The notes beneath the pieces are model-generated. The model was not told the origin of the DNA and made no database searches. It saw only the letters and a list, made by a program, of their open reading frames with translations. Position numbers and translations under genes: made by a program. A stretch of DNA of 64,000 nucleotides, from NCBI GenBank assembly GCA_021234155.1, contig JAJEKV010000071.1, positions 6,446,236 through 6,510,235 of the forward strand, given 5' to 3'. Source of the DNA: Isoetes taiwanensis. Lineage: Eukaryota > Streptophyta > Lycopodiopsida > Isoetales > Isoetaceae. This document shows, in pieces, positions 45,151-56,069 of this stretch; position 1 is the first letter of the stretch, and each line of letters begins with the position of its first letter.

Positions 45151-46104
45151 GGTCAAAAATGAATAACTTTCAAACATCATATCATAATACTATACCTTTG
45201 TTCAAATGTGATCAAACATACAACAAATGTGGCGAACCTACTTGCCTACAAACATAGTTTTCTACCTCCAATATCATAGAGTGCAAATCATTATTAGTTG
45301 CACCATATCCTATGTATTTTCTAAGTGCACACCATACCTATGCATTTTCTATGTATACATAGACCAAAAAATAGAACCCCTCCTCCCCCTCCCCCCGCCT
45401 TTTCCCCTTTTTAGTATGTCAATGTTTTCTAATAAAGACAATATCCTATCCTATATATTTTCTAATAAATACAGTATGCATTTTCTAAATGCCAAAACAC
45501 CATAGTTCTAAAACATAGAAAATACAGCTCTAAAACACCATAGTTTATTTTTTTTTCTCATCTTAGTTTATTGTTTTATCATACCATAGTTTATTGTTTT
45601 ATCTTATGTATTTTTTCCAATGGACACCATATATTTTCTACGAAAAAATAGACCATCCCTTTGATTTTTGAAAAGTTAAATTTGTACCTTAGAATAAGAA
45701 TATATGCCTAGAAGACGTGCACTATGGCAACATAATGTTTAACAATGTTTAACGTGTGAATACTTTTTTTTTCAAACGTATTTTTTTACCCCGCTTTATT
45801 CTAATTCCCCCCTTTTCCCAATTTCATCTTTGTAAATTCAAAAAAAAATTTCAAACGTATTTTTTTCCCCTTTTTCTAATACCCCGCTTTTTTTTCCGCC
45901 CATGGTTGAAATTCAAAATTTGGTACACACCTTTGAGACGAAAAATCCTTTGTACCCGGTTGGACTCTTTGTTTCGAAGAAGCTCCCATAGCCATAGCTC
46001 CCACAGGAATTGACCATAGCGAGAAAAGCTTCACGGCTATGGAGGGCCGACACATAGGGCTCTAAATTTTTATTTTCCCTTTGTTTTTTAAGCGAAGCCA
46101 TGGT

Positions 46105-47016
46105 CTAGTATTCAAACTCCCTCGATCCGGCCGAGCAAAAGGATCCGTGCTTCAAAGGAGAGAAAGAAGGAGGCGATGATGAAAGCGAGATCAAAGGAAT
46201 CCGGCGAGATGAAAAAAGCGGATGCAAAAGAATCCGTCGCCCTCTTTGGGAGAGAAAGAAGGAGGCGGATCCTCCTCTCCATCTTGTTCCCCACCATTGA
46301 AAGCCGCCAAAACCGGCATTTTGTAGAAGGCGCAAGAAAGGTTTGAAACTTGGAAAATCTGAAGCCCCGGATCGAAGATCTGATTGAATCTGTGGCGCCA
46401 TGCAGCGAGGGAAAAGGGGCAAAAAAAATCGGGCTTGAAGGCGCCCGGACTTGAAAAGGCCGAGACTTCCTCGGCAATTTTGCAAAATAAGGAATACCAC
46501 GGATTTAATGCAAGGAATACCACCAAAAAATGGAAAGCCTGCGGATTTAAGGCTAAGGCTCATATATTGCGGATGACATCTGCGGCATAGCCATTTACCT
46601 TTCGATCTGCACTCCACGATCTTTTCCCTCTTCAATGACCTCCTCCCCCCTTCATTTCGCCCCAATCCTTCATTTCTCCCCAATGTGTGTCTCAGGCTTC
46701 CACGATTCTTCCTTTCTTGAGTGCGGTTTCCTCATTTTTGTTGATTTATATCTCTGCTGCGATTACGCAAAGATCTTTTGAGCCTCACTTTGGGCGTCTT
46801 TGGCGATCTCCATCAGATTTCAAAGCTTCGGATGGAAGCTATGGTAACAAGAAATTTGCTGCAGATATCCTCAAAGCGGCATTGGCGATCTCCATGGGAT
46901 TCATCTCGTCAGGCCATTCCAATCGATCCTGGCGTCTTGACTGCTTGCGGAAGCAAGTTCCACTTAGAAAAAGTTCTCTACACCGTTGTGTCTCTGTTCA
47001 TCTTCTTGGTTTGTAG
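46105..47016. other. GC-richer stretch with unassigned open frames
   Basis: A 192-codon minus-strand frame (46683-46105) and a 109-codon plus-strand frame (46687-47016, MSQASTILPFLSAVSSFLL) lie back to back around 46685. The latter has a hydrophobic start and a WRSPSDFKASDG segment. They could be captured gene pieces inside the 4.0 kb element. No family is recognised and either may be chance. Confidence 0.3.
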
Positions 47017-47398
47017 CCACTTCCTTTGTTTTGTATGTATGGGATCCAAGTTATCCAAACCCACGGACTTATTCCCATCATCTAGTGGGCATAAATAAAT
47101 CTTTGGCTAAAATCGCTTGTATGGGTAAGGCGAAATACATGGGTGAGGCCCAAAGATGTCGACATATATGGGAAGCCGATATAAGGGTAAGGCTGAAAGA
47201 TGCTAACATATGGGTATTTTTACATATGGGCATTTTACACAATCGTGCCCATTCTACCTCGTGGAGGCGAAAAAGCTCTCTTTGTTTAATCATTTATTGT
47301 GTAATTAATTATAATTAATTAATTATATAATTAAGCTAATTAATTATATTATTTAATTAATTATATTTATTATTTTGTCGAATGGTTGTTTAGCCATG

Positions 47399-47697
47399 GA
47401 ATTGGAACCCCTCCTCCCTCCTTCTTTTTGTCATGTTCACCTTTTGCCCCTTCCCATATCCCACCCCTTTGCCCTACCCATACCCCTTTCCCTAACCCAC
47501 CCCCTTTGCCGCTACCCATATACCCCAGCCCTTTTTGCCCCTACCCATACCCTTTGGATATGGTCTCATAACCCCTTTGCCTCTTTGCTCCCCCTTTGCC
47601 CCTCCTCCTCTTCCCCATGCCTTGCCCCTCCCTTTTGTCCCTCACCTCCCCTCCCCACCCCCCCTCCCCTGTCCTCCCTCCCTCCCCTCCCCTCCCT
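47399..47697 (+). repeat. Polypyrimidine tract (CCCTACCCATAC-type)
   Basis: C/T-rich DNA with recurrent CCCCTACCCATACCC and CCCCTCCC words. Its 109-codon frame is rich in Pro, Leu and Ser for composition reasons only. It lies just inside the right end of the 4.0 kb element. Confidence 0.8.
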
Positions 47698-47768
47698 GGC
47701 ATGAGTCCCATTTTCAGTCCGAGTCCCAAAATTCGAGATTTGTCCACTTTAATTAAATCGACTTATCT

Positions 47769-48450
47769 TTGGTACTTCGGAAGGATTACTAAGTGAGAGA
47801 ATTTGGAGTATTTGCAATATTGAAGGACCTCCTTGGAGCCTTCAAGTACTCCCCGAAGGTGAGTCCATTCCTTAATCTAATTTAAGTAGTTGCTAAGTGT
47901 AATAGAAATTGCTCGGGAATTTAAGCAATAAATGAGGAATAACGAATATCTCTTGCATTTCCAAGTCCACGATTCTTGAAAGCGGTTTGACTTTTGCCAG
48001 ATTCGTAAGAAGAATCCTTTGCTTGAAAAAAAGAATGCGTTTTTATTCCAGGGTTGCAAAGAATTCGTGGGTTCACGCCATGAACTTAGGAAAAGACTGC
48101 GGCAAGTAGGAAAATTTAAACCGATACCGAGCTTTTCTGAATTTGTTGGATTCATGTTGATTATAAGGACTTGAGTTGTAGCGTGCTTACCTCAAAACCT
48201 AATTGCAATTCTAAATGGCAGTCACGTCCTTGTAAAAGTAGAGATTCTTAAGTTCTCTAAAAGGGACCATGCTGTTAACCTCTCAAGTGCCGCTAAGCAT
48301 TATACATAATTTCAGTTGTTTCTTTATTGGGAGCTTTCAGTACTTGGTCTTATCAACAACATTGAAGTTCTAATCTGACACATTATCTTCAGGAATGCTA
48401 GGTTCACAAGCGCTTGAGATGATGATGTAGATGTTATTTCAAAAGTTTTC
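47769..48450. other. Stretch without a recognised gene
   Basis: Unique AT-rich DNA. A 92-codon minus-strand frame (48155-47877) has no recognisable motif. Confidence 0.4.
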
Positions 48451-48453
48451 ACA

Positions 48454-48790
48454 TTGGTAGGAAAAGAAGGTATGCTGGCAAATGGCTCTGAAGTGAAAGC
48501 ACTATGTAAGAAAGGAAAATTAAGGGAAGCATTTTCTGTCCTTAAGACTATGGACCATAAAGATTTTAGGGAACATTTTGATGCTTGCATCTGTTTGCTA
48601 CAAAGCTGCATGATATTTGTAAAAACAAAGCAGATTCATGCATATCTGAGCAAAATGATGTCTGAAACAAGCTCCGTTTTAGGGAATCTTTTGATCAACA
48701 TGTACACAAGATGCGGAAGTGTTAGTGTTGCCATTGGGGTATTTAACAGGATGGCTAAAGTTCCTTGTGCCAGGTTAACTTCTTATTCCA
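48454..48790 (+). pseudogene. Pentatricopeptide-repeat (PPR) protein fragment
   Basis: The frame has the signature of plant PLS-class PPR proteins: VKALCKKGKLREAFSVLKTM, then FDACICLLQSC, KQIHAYLSKM and VLGNLLINMYTRCGSVSVAI followed by GVFNRMAKV. This covers roughly three repeats. Plant PPR proteins of this class bind organelle RNA and most are several hundred residues long. Here the similarity stops after MAKVPCAR, and the following residues to 49008 are unrelated, so the gene is truncated. No organelle targeting sequence or C-terminal E/DYW domain is visible. The first Met is not necessarily the original start. Confidence 0.8.
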
Positions 48791-49097
48791 GTTTTTTATT
48801 CATGTACTTAATTTCAAATACTTCTCCTCTGCTTTATTATATGGGGCAAGAACACGCCATGAAATCCTTTTTCAAAATTTCTTCCGAAGCTTTTGAAGAA
48901 TATTTGTGGTCTTTGCTGGAGGATCTGCAAAATATGTGCTATTCTCGAACATGTGCCAGTTCCGGGTTCCTCATCCTTGGCCTTCTTTTAATGCTCATAT
49001 ATTCTTAAGCTTATGGCTCAGATGTGATTCTGCTTGAATTGAGCAGAAAATTTTTGCACCCATCTATTATCGTGGCTTACTTGTGTATATTCTGTCT

Positions 49098-49343
49098 TTA
49101 AAGTGCTATTCTTTGACCATCTATGGCGGTTTGCATCTGGCTGGAGCATAATTTCGGGCATTTTTTGAAGTGCCCGATCACGGAAAATAATTCTTTCCAA
49201 CTCGTAGGTCTAGTTCTTTTGCACCAAAATGTATAAACTTTAGTACGCGCCTTTGTCCTCACAACCAAATTACAGGAGTTTACATCTCTGTGTACAATGC
49301 CAGTCTCATGCATCTTCTTAAGAGAGGCGATGATTTGGCGCAT
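49098..49343 (-). pseudogene. Protein-kinase catalytic-loop fragment
   Basis: The minus-strand frame begins MRQIIASLKKMHETGIVHRD and continues VNSCNLVV, the alpha-E helix and catalytic loop (HRDxxxxN) of a eukaryotic Ser/Thr kinase, with Asn for the usual Lys two residues after Asp (HRDVN for HRDVK). After NLVV the sequence departs from any kinase: no DFG motif follows. It is a piece of about 30 codons, probably captured or decayed. Its closest relative cannot be decided from so short a segment. Confidence 0.7.
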
Positions 49344-51800
49344 GGTTCTTTTTATAATCAGTGCTTTCCTTCTTGCTGGATCCTGTTCGTTTAGTTTCCC
49401 CTCAAATACTACTTTTGTTCAAGTCTATTTTTTTGGGAGGTTAAATGGTAGTTTGACAAAGATGTTATAATGCTCGGATCGGTGGTGACCTAACTTTAGG
49501 ACTTTCTGAAAGAAATGAAGAGTAGTGCAAACTTGTGATGTGGTTGTATTGAAGGATGTGATGTGACGTGGTCATGAGGATTTGACATGATAAATGTTTT
49601 TGTTGTAAGTTACCTATGTACTTTTGAGATACTTTTCATCTCATCTGTCCTCTTTCATTCCAGACATCTTGAACAACATGTTGAATGACATTGTCATATC
49701 CATTCATATATGAGAATGCACATAGAATCTGGTGTCACAATTTTTCTTAGAGCTTGGATCTACCAACTCTACTTGCATGTAACAGGGTTAAGTGCACATC
49801 ACTGGGTTTCTAGAGGAACTTTAGTGAAGTTGAGATCGTCTGTTCTCAGAGCGGAAATAGTGAGAATTCATTAGGATCCTTATTGTTTTAATCTCAAAAA
49901 TACATGATGTTGTTGATGGCAATAAATGCACAATTGTTTAAAGCGATATGTAGTAAGTATTAAACACATATGCATGCGTAGTTAGCACTTCGTTTTACCC
50001 CGTATATTTGGTTCCATTGGCTATGAATGAAAGTCAGCGTTCTTTTCACGTGAAGTAGCACAAGTTTATCAGCAACAAGAAAGCCGCTGGGCAGCAACTA
50101 CTGCAATTCAGATATTGCTATTGACTTCAAAAGCATACATTGAAGGAAAGGCAGTTCCATAAAGATAAGAAAATACCATGAAACATCCTTTTGCTAGGAT
50201 ATTGACCTTGAGTTGACCTGGAAACGAGCGAAGGATGCATATGCTAGAAATAATATCTAAGCATAGTTTTAGATTAGTGAATTGCTTATAACATTTAAGC
50301 CTGTGAAGGTGACTGATCATAGCTAAGCTGCTCTTAAGGACAAGCAAATATCATATCTTTTTATGATTTCCCTGCTAAGATTTTATAACCTGACCGTTCC
50401 TTCACTGTATTGGATTTCTTTTTTGGCTTATAAAATGTTGAGCTTTTCTAAGGATGTTGAAGATACAGCTTCCTGAATGCACTTGAGATGGACAGTGGAA
50501 CACTTTGCAGATAGACGTCCTCAGTGATATGTTTGCTGCAGCAACACGAGCTTGTGATCCTTTCACAGGTTGGAGTGCAGCAGCTCGCCTTCTTAGATTC
50601 CATTGCCCCCTTGTCAGTCTTTATTCACAGATTAGCCTGGCTAGTGCATTGGCAGCATCTTCTGCTAGATTGCCCATTGGAACACGATGCCCTGATCCTG
50701 GGCTTCCTTTTATAAGATTTGGCTCTTACTCACTGCATGACCCTGCATTTTCATTCTCTATTAAGAAGACGAATATATTACTACATTTACGCCTATCCTT
50801 TTCTTTGTCCTTCATTTAGTCTATCCTTTTCTTTGTCCTTTTATTCTTTGCTGCAATTTGTCCTTTTGCATGTCCTTGTCACATGGTTCACCTATCTATA
50901 TTCTGGAGTCCAAGTGTATGTGCAAAGGCTGTTAGTTGTATTCTCCTCAGGGACATTAGCAAGAAACGATAATGGCCTCAAATAACCTTCGCCTGTGAGA
51001 TGTGGCCTGTGAGATGTGGCTATCTTTGTATTCAGATAATGTCATTTTGACAGTATATACAGAGCATGGCTATGGAGGCAAGGCTCTTCAGCTTTATCAT
51101 GAAATTTAGATAGATAAGTACACTCACTCCTTTTGGGGAATGAACATGTGGGCTCTCTAGAAGAATTATTAATGTGATGTCTCAGTTGAATCGCCTCTTC
51201 AAGTTGTCTTAAAATATCAATGCAAGGCAAAACAAGTTTCAGTGGACTAGATTGCAAGCCACAATGTAATCAAGATTTGGAACCCCTTGCACGTGACCAT
51301 TGAGCTTCCCGAGTATCTTGAATGTTTTTGAACATGTATATTTTTTCATCCCACCTTGTTTGAACAATTCGACTATAAAATTATATTGCTAGCTACTTTA
51401 TCTATGGTCTACATTCTTAATTATTTTGCAATCTAGTTTTGGATATGTCTTGTTTGTAGGGTGCTTTATGTTCAATGCAACCGATTTGTTTAGATTGCAT
51501 TCCATTGTCATTGGATCTCAATTCTTGACATTAAATTACTAGTAAAAATGAAAACAGTTAATGGCATTTCTTACTTGTGAACACAAAACAATGTGCCAAC
51601 AAACGAAACTGAAGCAAACAATGCATTTCAAAGGAAGCAACAATGTATTTCAACTTCTCTAAACTAGATCAAACATCATTCCAAAATTACTAATAGTCAA
51701 ATGTAAGGAAAATGTCTAATATTCTTTCTTTCTTAATCATTGCACTCACAAACTGATATAGATATGTAACATTCCTCTATACCCCCATTTGGACTACCAG
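49344..51800. other. Stretch without a recognised gene
   Basis: AT-rich DNA. A 104-codon frame (50505-50819, MQIDVLSDMFAAATRACDPF) and an overlapping 63-codon frame are unremarkable. A CTATCCTTTTCTTTGTCCTT phrase is duplicated near 50787 and 50821. No RNA gene was seen. Confidence 0.4.
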
Positions 51801-51805
51801 TAGAG

Positions 51806-52628
51806 TTGTGCCCATATACAAGCGAGGGGACCCCACAACCCGCCAACTATCTCATTACCATTATGGTCGTTATTCTGTCTTTGCCAAGTTGCTTGCGGGA
51901 TTCTTGAGCAGCCGACACTTTGGGCGAGGATGGAGAAGTGCGGGCTCTCCGCGCGGTGGGCTTCCGCCCCGGCATTCTACTATTGACCATATCTTCACTC
52001 TGCGAACACTCATAGAGGATAGCTAGGAATCAACGCTTGAGAACTGTATTGTTGCTTTGTGGATTTCGCGAAAGGCTTTTGACCTGATGCCTCGGGATAA
52101 GTTGTGGAATGATTGGGGCAATTTGGGGACCCCGTCGACTTGCGAATGCTATATCTGAGGACTATAAGGAGGCTTGCTCCGGCCGTCTCCACCTTTGTCG
52201 GGGAGCCGTTGTTAGTAGCATTGAAGTGCGCCCGGGGCTGCCCTCTATCCCCGGCAGCTCTTCGGCTTATACATTGACCCGGCTAGAAGAATGGCTATTT
52301 GAGCGCGAGGAGGCGGCTCAGTTGATGCACCATATAATCCGGCAACTCATATATGCGGATGATGTTGACTGCTCGCATATACCCGGAAGGAGGACATGCA
52401 AGCGCCACTGGATGCTTTGGACACTACGCCTTGAGATTCGGCGAGAGTTAACTTGGCCAAGGCGAGGGGTTCTGCTGGTCCCATCATCCGGCACCACGCC
52501 TTCCCTCATTCACTTACCAGGGGGGGGTAGTGGAGGTGGCTCGATCTTATAAGTATTTGGGCATTGAGTTTTCTACTACCACACTTTGGGATGCATCCAT
52601 CAGTTTCGGAGTCCTTGCATTTTGGAAA
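51806..52628 (+). mobile_element. LINE reverse transcriptase, 5' part of split element
   Basis: Begins in RT domain I (VPIYKRGDPTTRQLSHYH-like), followed by PPRHSTIDHIFTLRTLIED, the conserved LINE RT block, FAKAFD-like WISRKAFDLMPRDKLWN in another frame, QLIYADDVDCS (about 52339-52371; the catalytic Y/F-A-D-D box), and RSYKYLGIEFSTT (about 52534-52575). Frame breaks occur between the blocks. The 5' half including the endonuclease is missing. The element continues at 56070 after an insertion; joining the two sides at the duplicated TTTGGAAA keeps the frame (GVLAFWKALYAMQ). Confidence 0.88.
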
Positions 52629-53899
52629 CAAGGTTTAAAATGAAACGCACTTATTTAAGAAGTGCGTTTGAAAGATTCCTTCTAAAAATTTACAAAATTC
52701 TAAAATACCCCTAAAAAGGACTCTTTTACTATCTTGTGTCTAAAGATTTATAAAACTGCTTATGAAAACAGACATTTTAGGAAGACTTAACATTAAGGAG
52801 GAGAAGAACAACAAGAAAAATATCTCATTTTAGAGGGGAAAAGGACCACTACTGAAAGCCAAAAGATTTATTATGGGGTAAACTCATATGATAAAATTAG
52901 ACGCTTTTGTATCTTATCCTTTAGAACATTTATATTGATTGTTATAGAAGACAAAAATTGGTTATTTCACAAACCATTTTGGCTAAACATCCTAATTGAC
53001 CTTAAAAGACATTGGAGACACTTGAACAAACTGCTTGAATGAAAAATTATTGTTTTTGCATCATATGGTATTACAAATGGTAATACATCCATGAAATCAT
53101 GCAGTTAGTTGAAGTTCCAACTGACGATGCCGTATAAATTTATACCGAGGAAACAGAAGTTGAAGTAGTGAAGCTCTGTGATTACATGGCCTTTTTTGTT
53201 GTTCTCGGAGATGTATTTATCATGTCTTTGGGCTTGCACAATACCAATCCACAATATAGTGATGTTGAGAAGATAGTCAAGCTCCTTGTCAATGTTGAGA
53301 GTCTTCAGCACAATTCCATCATCTGTAGCAGTGGGCGTCACTGCACATTTCTCCACAGAGAAGTATTTGTCTATCTTGCTTTTTTTTGTCTGTTTGCAAA
53401 GAAATAGGTAAACTTTTTTGGGGTTGCTACTCCTCGCACCCCTATGGACAAACTACGTAGTTTCCTTCTCGTTGAACACATGTGTCTCCATAACATTTTG
53501 GGGTCCTTTGCCTTTAGTAGCAGTTTTTGAGCTGCCTAAAGTGAAGTTAGCATGTGTGTAGAGAAAAAAAAGTAAAAAAAATAACAACGGATTCGACTAA
53601 TTTATGCTCTAACATTGCATTACAAGGTCGGAGAATTTAGAACTATTTTAGAACTTTTTGAACTAAAAACTAAGAAAAGCGCATAAAATTATCCCTTAAG
53701 TGTGTTATTTCAAAAGATTAAGTTGCAAAAACCTTTGGGAGCAAGAAAGACCCCACAAGATTTTGCACGATATAAACTTATACTCCTGGATATAAACTTA
53801 TAAACTTATGTATATATATATATATATATATTTATATACATCTTAATATATATATATTTAATATATATACGTTCACATATTTGTATATATAAAAAAAAA

Positions 53900-54305
53900 A
53901 AAACGGTATAAATTTATACCGCAGGAAGTCTCTCGGTATAGATTTATACCATAAGATTTTTTTTTTTAGGATATATATATGCAAATATATATGTTATATA
54001 TATATTATATATTTATATAATATACATATATATATATTTTGGTATAAATTTATACCGAAAACTCTTCTTATGATAAATTTATACGTTGCGGGTCCTCTTG
54101 TGGTATAAATTTATACCACTTGGGTCTCTTTGGTATAAATTTATACCGCTGAGTCCTTTTGTGTATAAATTTATACCTCGAGTTCTTTTGTTGTATAAAT
54201 CTATACGCTCAAGTCTTCTTCTTGCGGTATAAATTTATACCGTGCAAACTCTCTAGTATACTATGTCCACATATTACTATCTATTGAGGTATAAATTTAT
54301 ACCAT
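53900..54305. repeat. Palindromic minisatellite GGTATAAATTTATACC
   Basis: The perfect 16-base palindrome GGTATAAATTTATACC or one-to-three-base variants occur at about 53905, 53936, 54039, 54071, 54102, 54131, 54163, 54194, 54227 and 54288. A half-degenerate copy lies at about 53135. From 54071 to 54227 the spacing is regular, near 31 bases, with CTCTTTG/GGGTC-like linkers. A (TA)n-rich block (53810-54035) separates early copies. Interior location in the hAT-like element; function unknown. Confidence 0.88.
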
Positions 54306-54597
54306 CTTGAAATTTATTTGGAAGAAACTAAGGACTACAGAGAACAAATAAATTACAAAGTTTAAAAAGTCCGGATTGGATACATACGCCATCAAGCAGA
54401 TACGTAAGTCTATAGCAAAGTTTGGAGGAGCAAATAAGAGCAAGTGTATAAAGCAAAGCGCAAGCATCTTCAACTTCAACTCGCGTGTGAGGCATACTTT
54501 AAGGTGACAATATTTGCTTCATTGAGGCAATATCAAAATGTGTTGCATTTTGTGCAATTTTGTTCATAATTTTGTAGTGAATTCATAAACTTTGAAC

Positions 54598-55770
54598 TAA
54601 GGCCCTTTTTCCATGGCACCTATGTCTTATATTTAGAGTCACGTTATTGGGCCACGTAAGAAAATAAGTCACTATAGTTTTTCCATTGAATGTGATTTAA
54701 GACATGTCTTAAATTGGTTCCATTACAACATGAGAGGAGTATTTTACTCCGGGAAACCCCCGCCACAAAATAAGGTAGTCTCCTCGGATCCAATCATGAG
54801 ACCTTTTCCCGCATGATTCGGCTGTCTTAAAAAAAGGTGGGCAAGAAAGAAAGTAGAAGAGCCGGTAGGAATAGAAGCCTAATGGAATCGACAAAGCGAG
54901 AAGAGGCAAGAGGCAGCGGCGGAATGGCTGGTCCGATTTGCTCAAATTTTACGATTTTGCCCGCCATATCAAGGGCAAAATGCTTCTCGCCCCGCCAAAT
55001 CATAGACCCAAAGCTTCCATACATAAGTGTTTTCATACTCAACTGTGAAACGACATCCAAGGCGATTAAGCTCCCTGGCGGCTTTTCTTTTGTCCTTTTC
55101 ATGAAATCAGAGAAGCAAGACTTCGGGTCCGATTGTTAAGAGGTACCAAATCCCTAAGATACAAAATTTGCAGGCGATTCTAATACATATATCGAATCCA
55201 CAACCCTTTTTTTATGCTAGGAGACCTGTTATTGAGCCCTTTTTCATGCCCTTCCATCCAAGCTGCAATTTGCAAAAAAGCGAAGATGGGTATTGAATCG
55301 TGAGCCAATTCGGTGATTTTTTCAGTATGGGGATATATGGGTACTTCGTTTCAAAGATCCATCTCTCATCGAGACCATTTCCTAAAATTTTCATTTCTAG
55401 TTTTTTGAAGCCCAATTTGAACCCCCGCCCATACTCTCCATATTATACCAAATCGAACTTCAAATCGTGCTCTAGCGAAGGATCCCATTCCACTTAAAGC
55501 CCGGGAATTTGATCATGGGCGAGATATTTGGACGTGATTTGATATGGAAAGCCATGGATCAGGAAACTAGGGAGTAGAAAACCAAATTTATGAGACTAGT
55601 GGAAAACCAAATTTATGAGACATGTCTTATATTATAAGACATCTCTTATAATCAAGCCATGGAAAACTAATCTTTTTAAGACATGTCACAAGAATGATGT
55701 GGCACCTAAAATGCTGTCTTATAATTATAAGACAGCCATATTTTAAGTCAGCCGTGGAAAAAGGGCCTAA
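54598..55770. mobile_element. PIF/Harbinger-like element nested in the hAT-like element
   Basis: TAA flanks both sides (54598-54600 and 55768-55770). The ends of the 1167-base element (54601-55767) are inverted repeats GGCCCTTTTTCCATGGC and GGCCCTTTTTCCACGGC (17 bases, one mismatch). A TAA target and GGSCC-type ends are characteristic of PIF/Harbinger and Tourist elements. Subterminal TGTCTTATATTT and TATTGG words match the element at 62940-63369. Minus-strand frames inside (54827-55102, RTKEKPPGSLIALDVV.., YGSFGSMIWRGEKHFALDMA; 55212-55415, KKLEMKILGNGLDERWIFET) look protein-like but are not Harbinger transposase; they may be captured host sequence. Non-autonomous. Confidence 0.85.
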
Positions 55771-56069
55771 ATATGTTTTTGGGCACTCTTAGTGCTTGTT
55801 GTTTTTTTTCAATGTCTATTTTGTTTTGTCCTTAAAAATATTACTATTTCTCAAACCAAACTAGGAGGCCAAAAATGGTACCAAACAATTTTGAATGAAA
55901 GCTGAGTTCAAATTCCCCTCCAAAAATGGTGCCTAAAATATTCAAATTGTCACACTTGTCACAAATATACCAAGAAAAGGGCATTTTTAAAGGGAATTTT
56001 AGGGAATCTTTCAAAGATTTCTTTTGAAGTGCGTTTGCAGCAAATAAGTGCGTTTCATTTTAAACTTTG

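Larger units (their letters stand above)
43729..47764. mobile_element. 4.0 kb element with AAGTCG... terminal inverted repeats
   Basis: The left end, beginning AAGTCGTATTTAATTAAAGT (43729 onward), is matched in reverse complement by the right end finishing at 47764 (AAGTCGATTTAATTAAAGTG on the minus strand), about 24 bases with two single-base gaps. ATCT flanks both ends (43725-43728 and 47765-47768), a possible 4 bp target duplication. The interior holds minisatellite-like DNA, AT-rich DNA, a C/T-rich tract and no recognisable transposase, so it would be non-autonomous. The superfamily is not assigned. A third copy of the end lies at 59585. Confidence 0.6.

Noticed and set aside
46105-46683. 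192-codon minus-strand frame as a real gene
   Set aside because: No recognised motif, several equally long overlapping frames on the same strand, and no start or splice context that favours it.
47399-47704. Proline-rich protein frame
   Set aside because: C/T-rich low-complexity DNA gives Pro/Leu/Ser codons in all three frames; overlapping frames look equally protein-like.
53900-54305. CRISPR-like regular palindromic repeats
   Set aside because: Plant nuclear context, AT-rich linkers of variable sequence but related composition, no cas genes; it is a minisatellite in a transposon.
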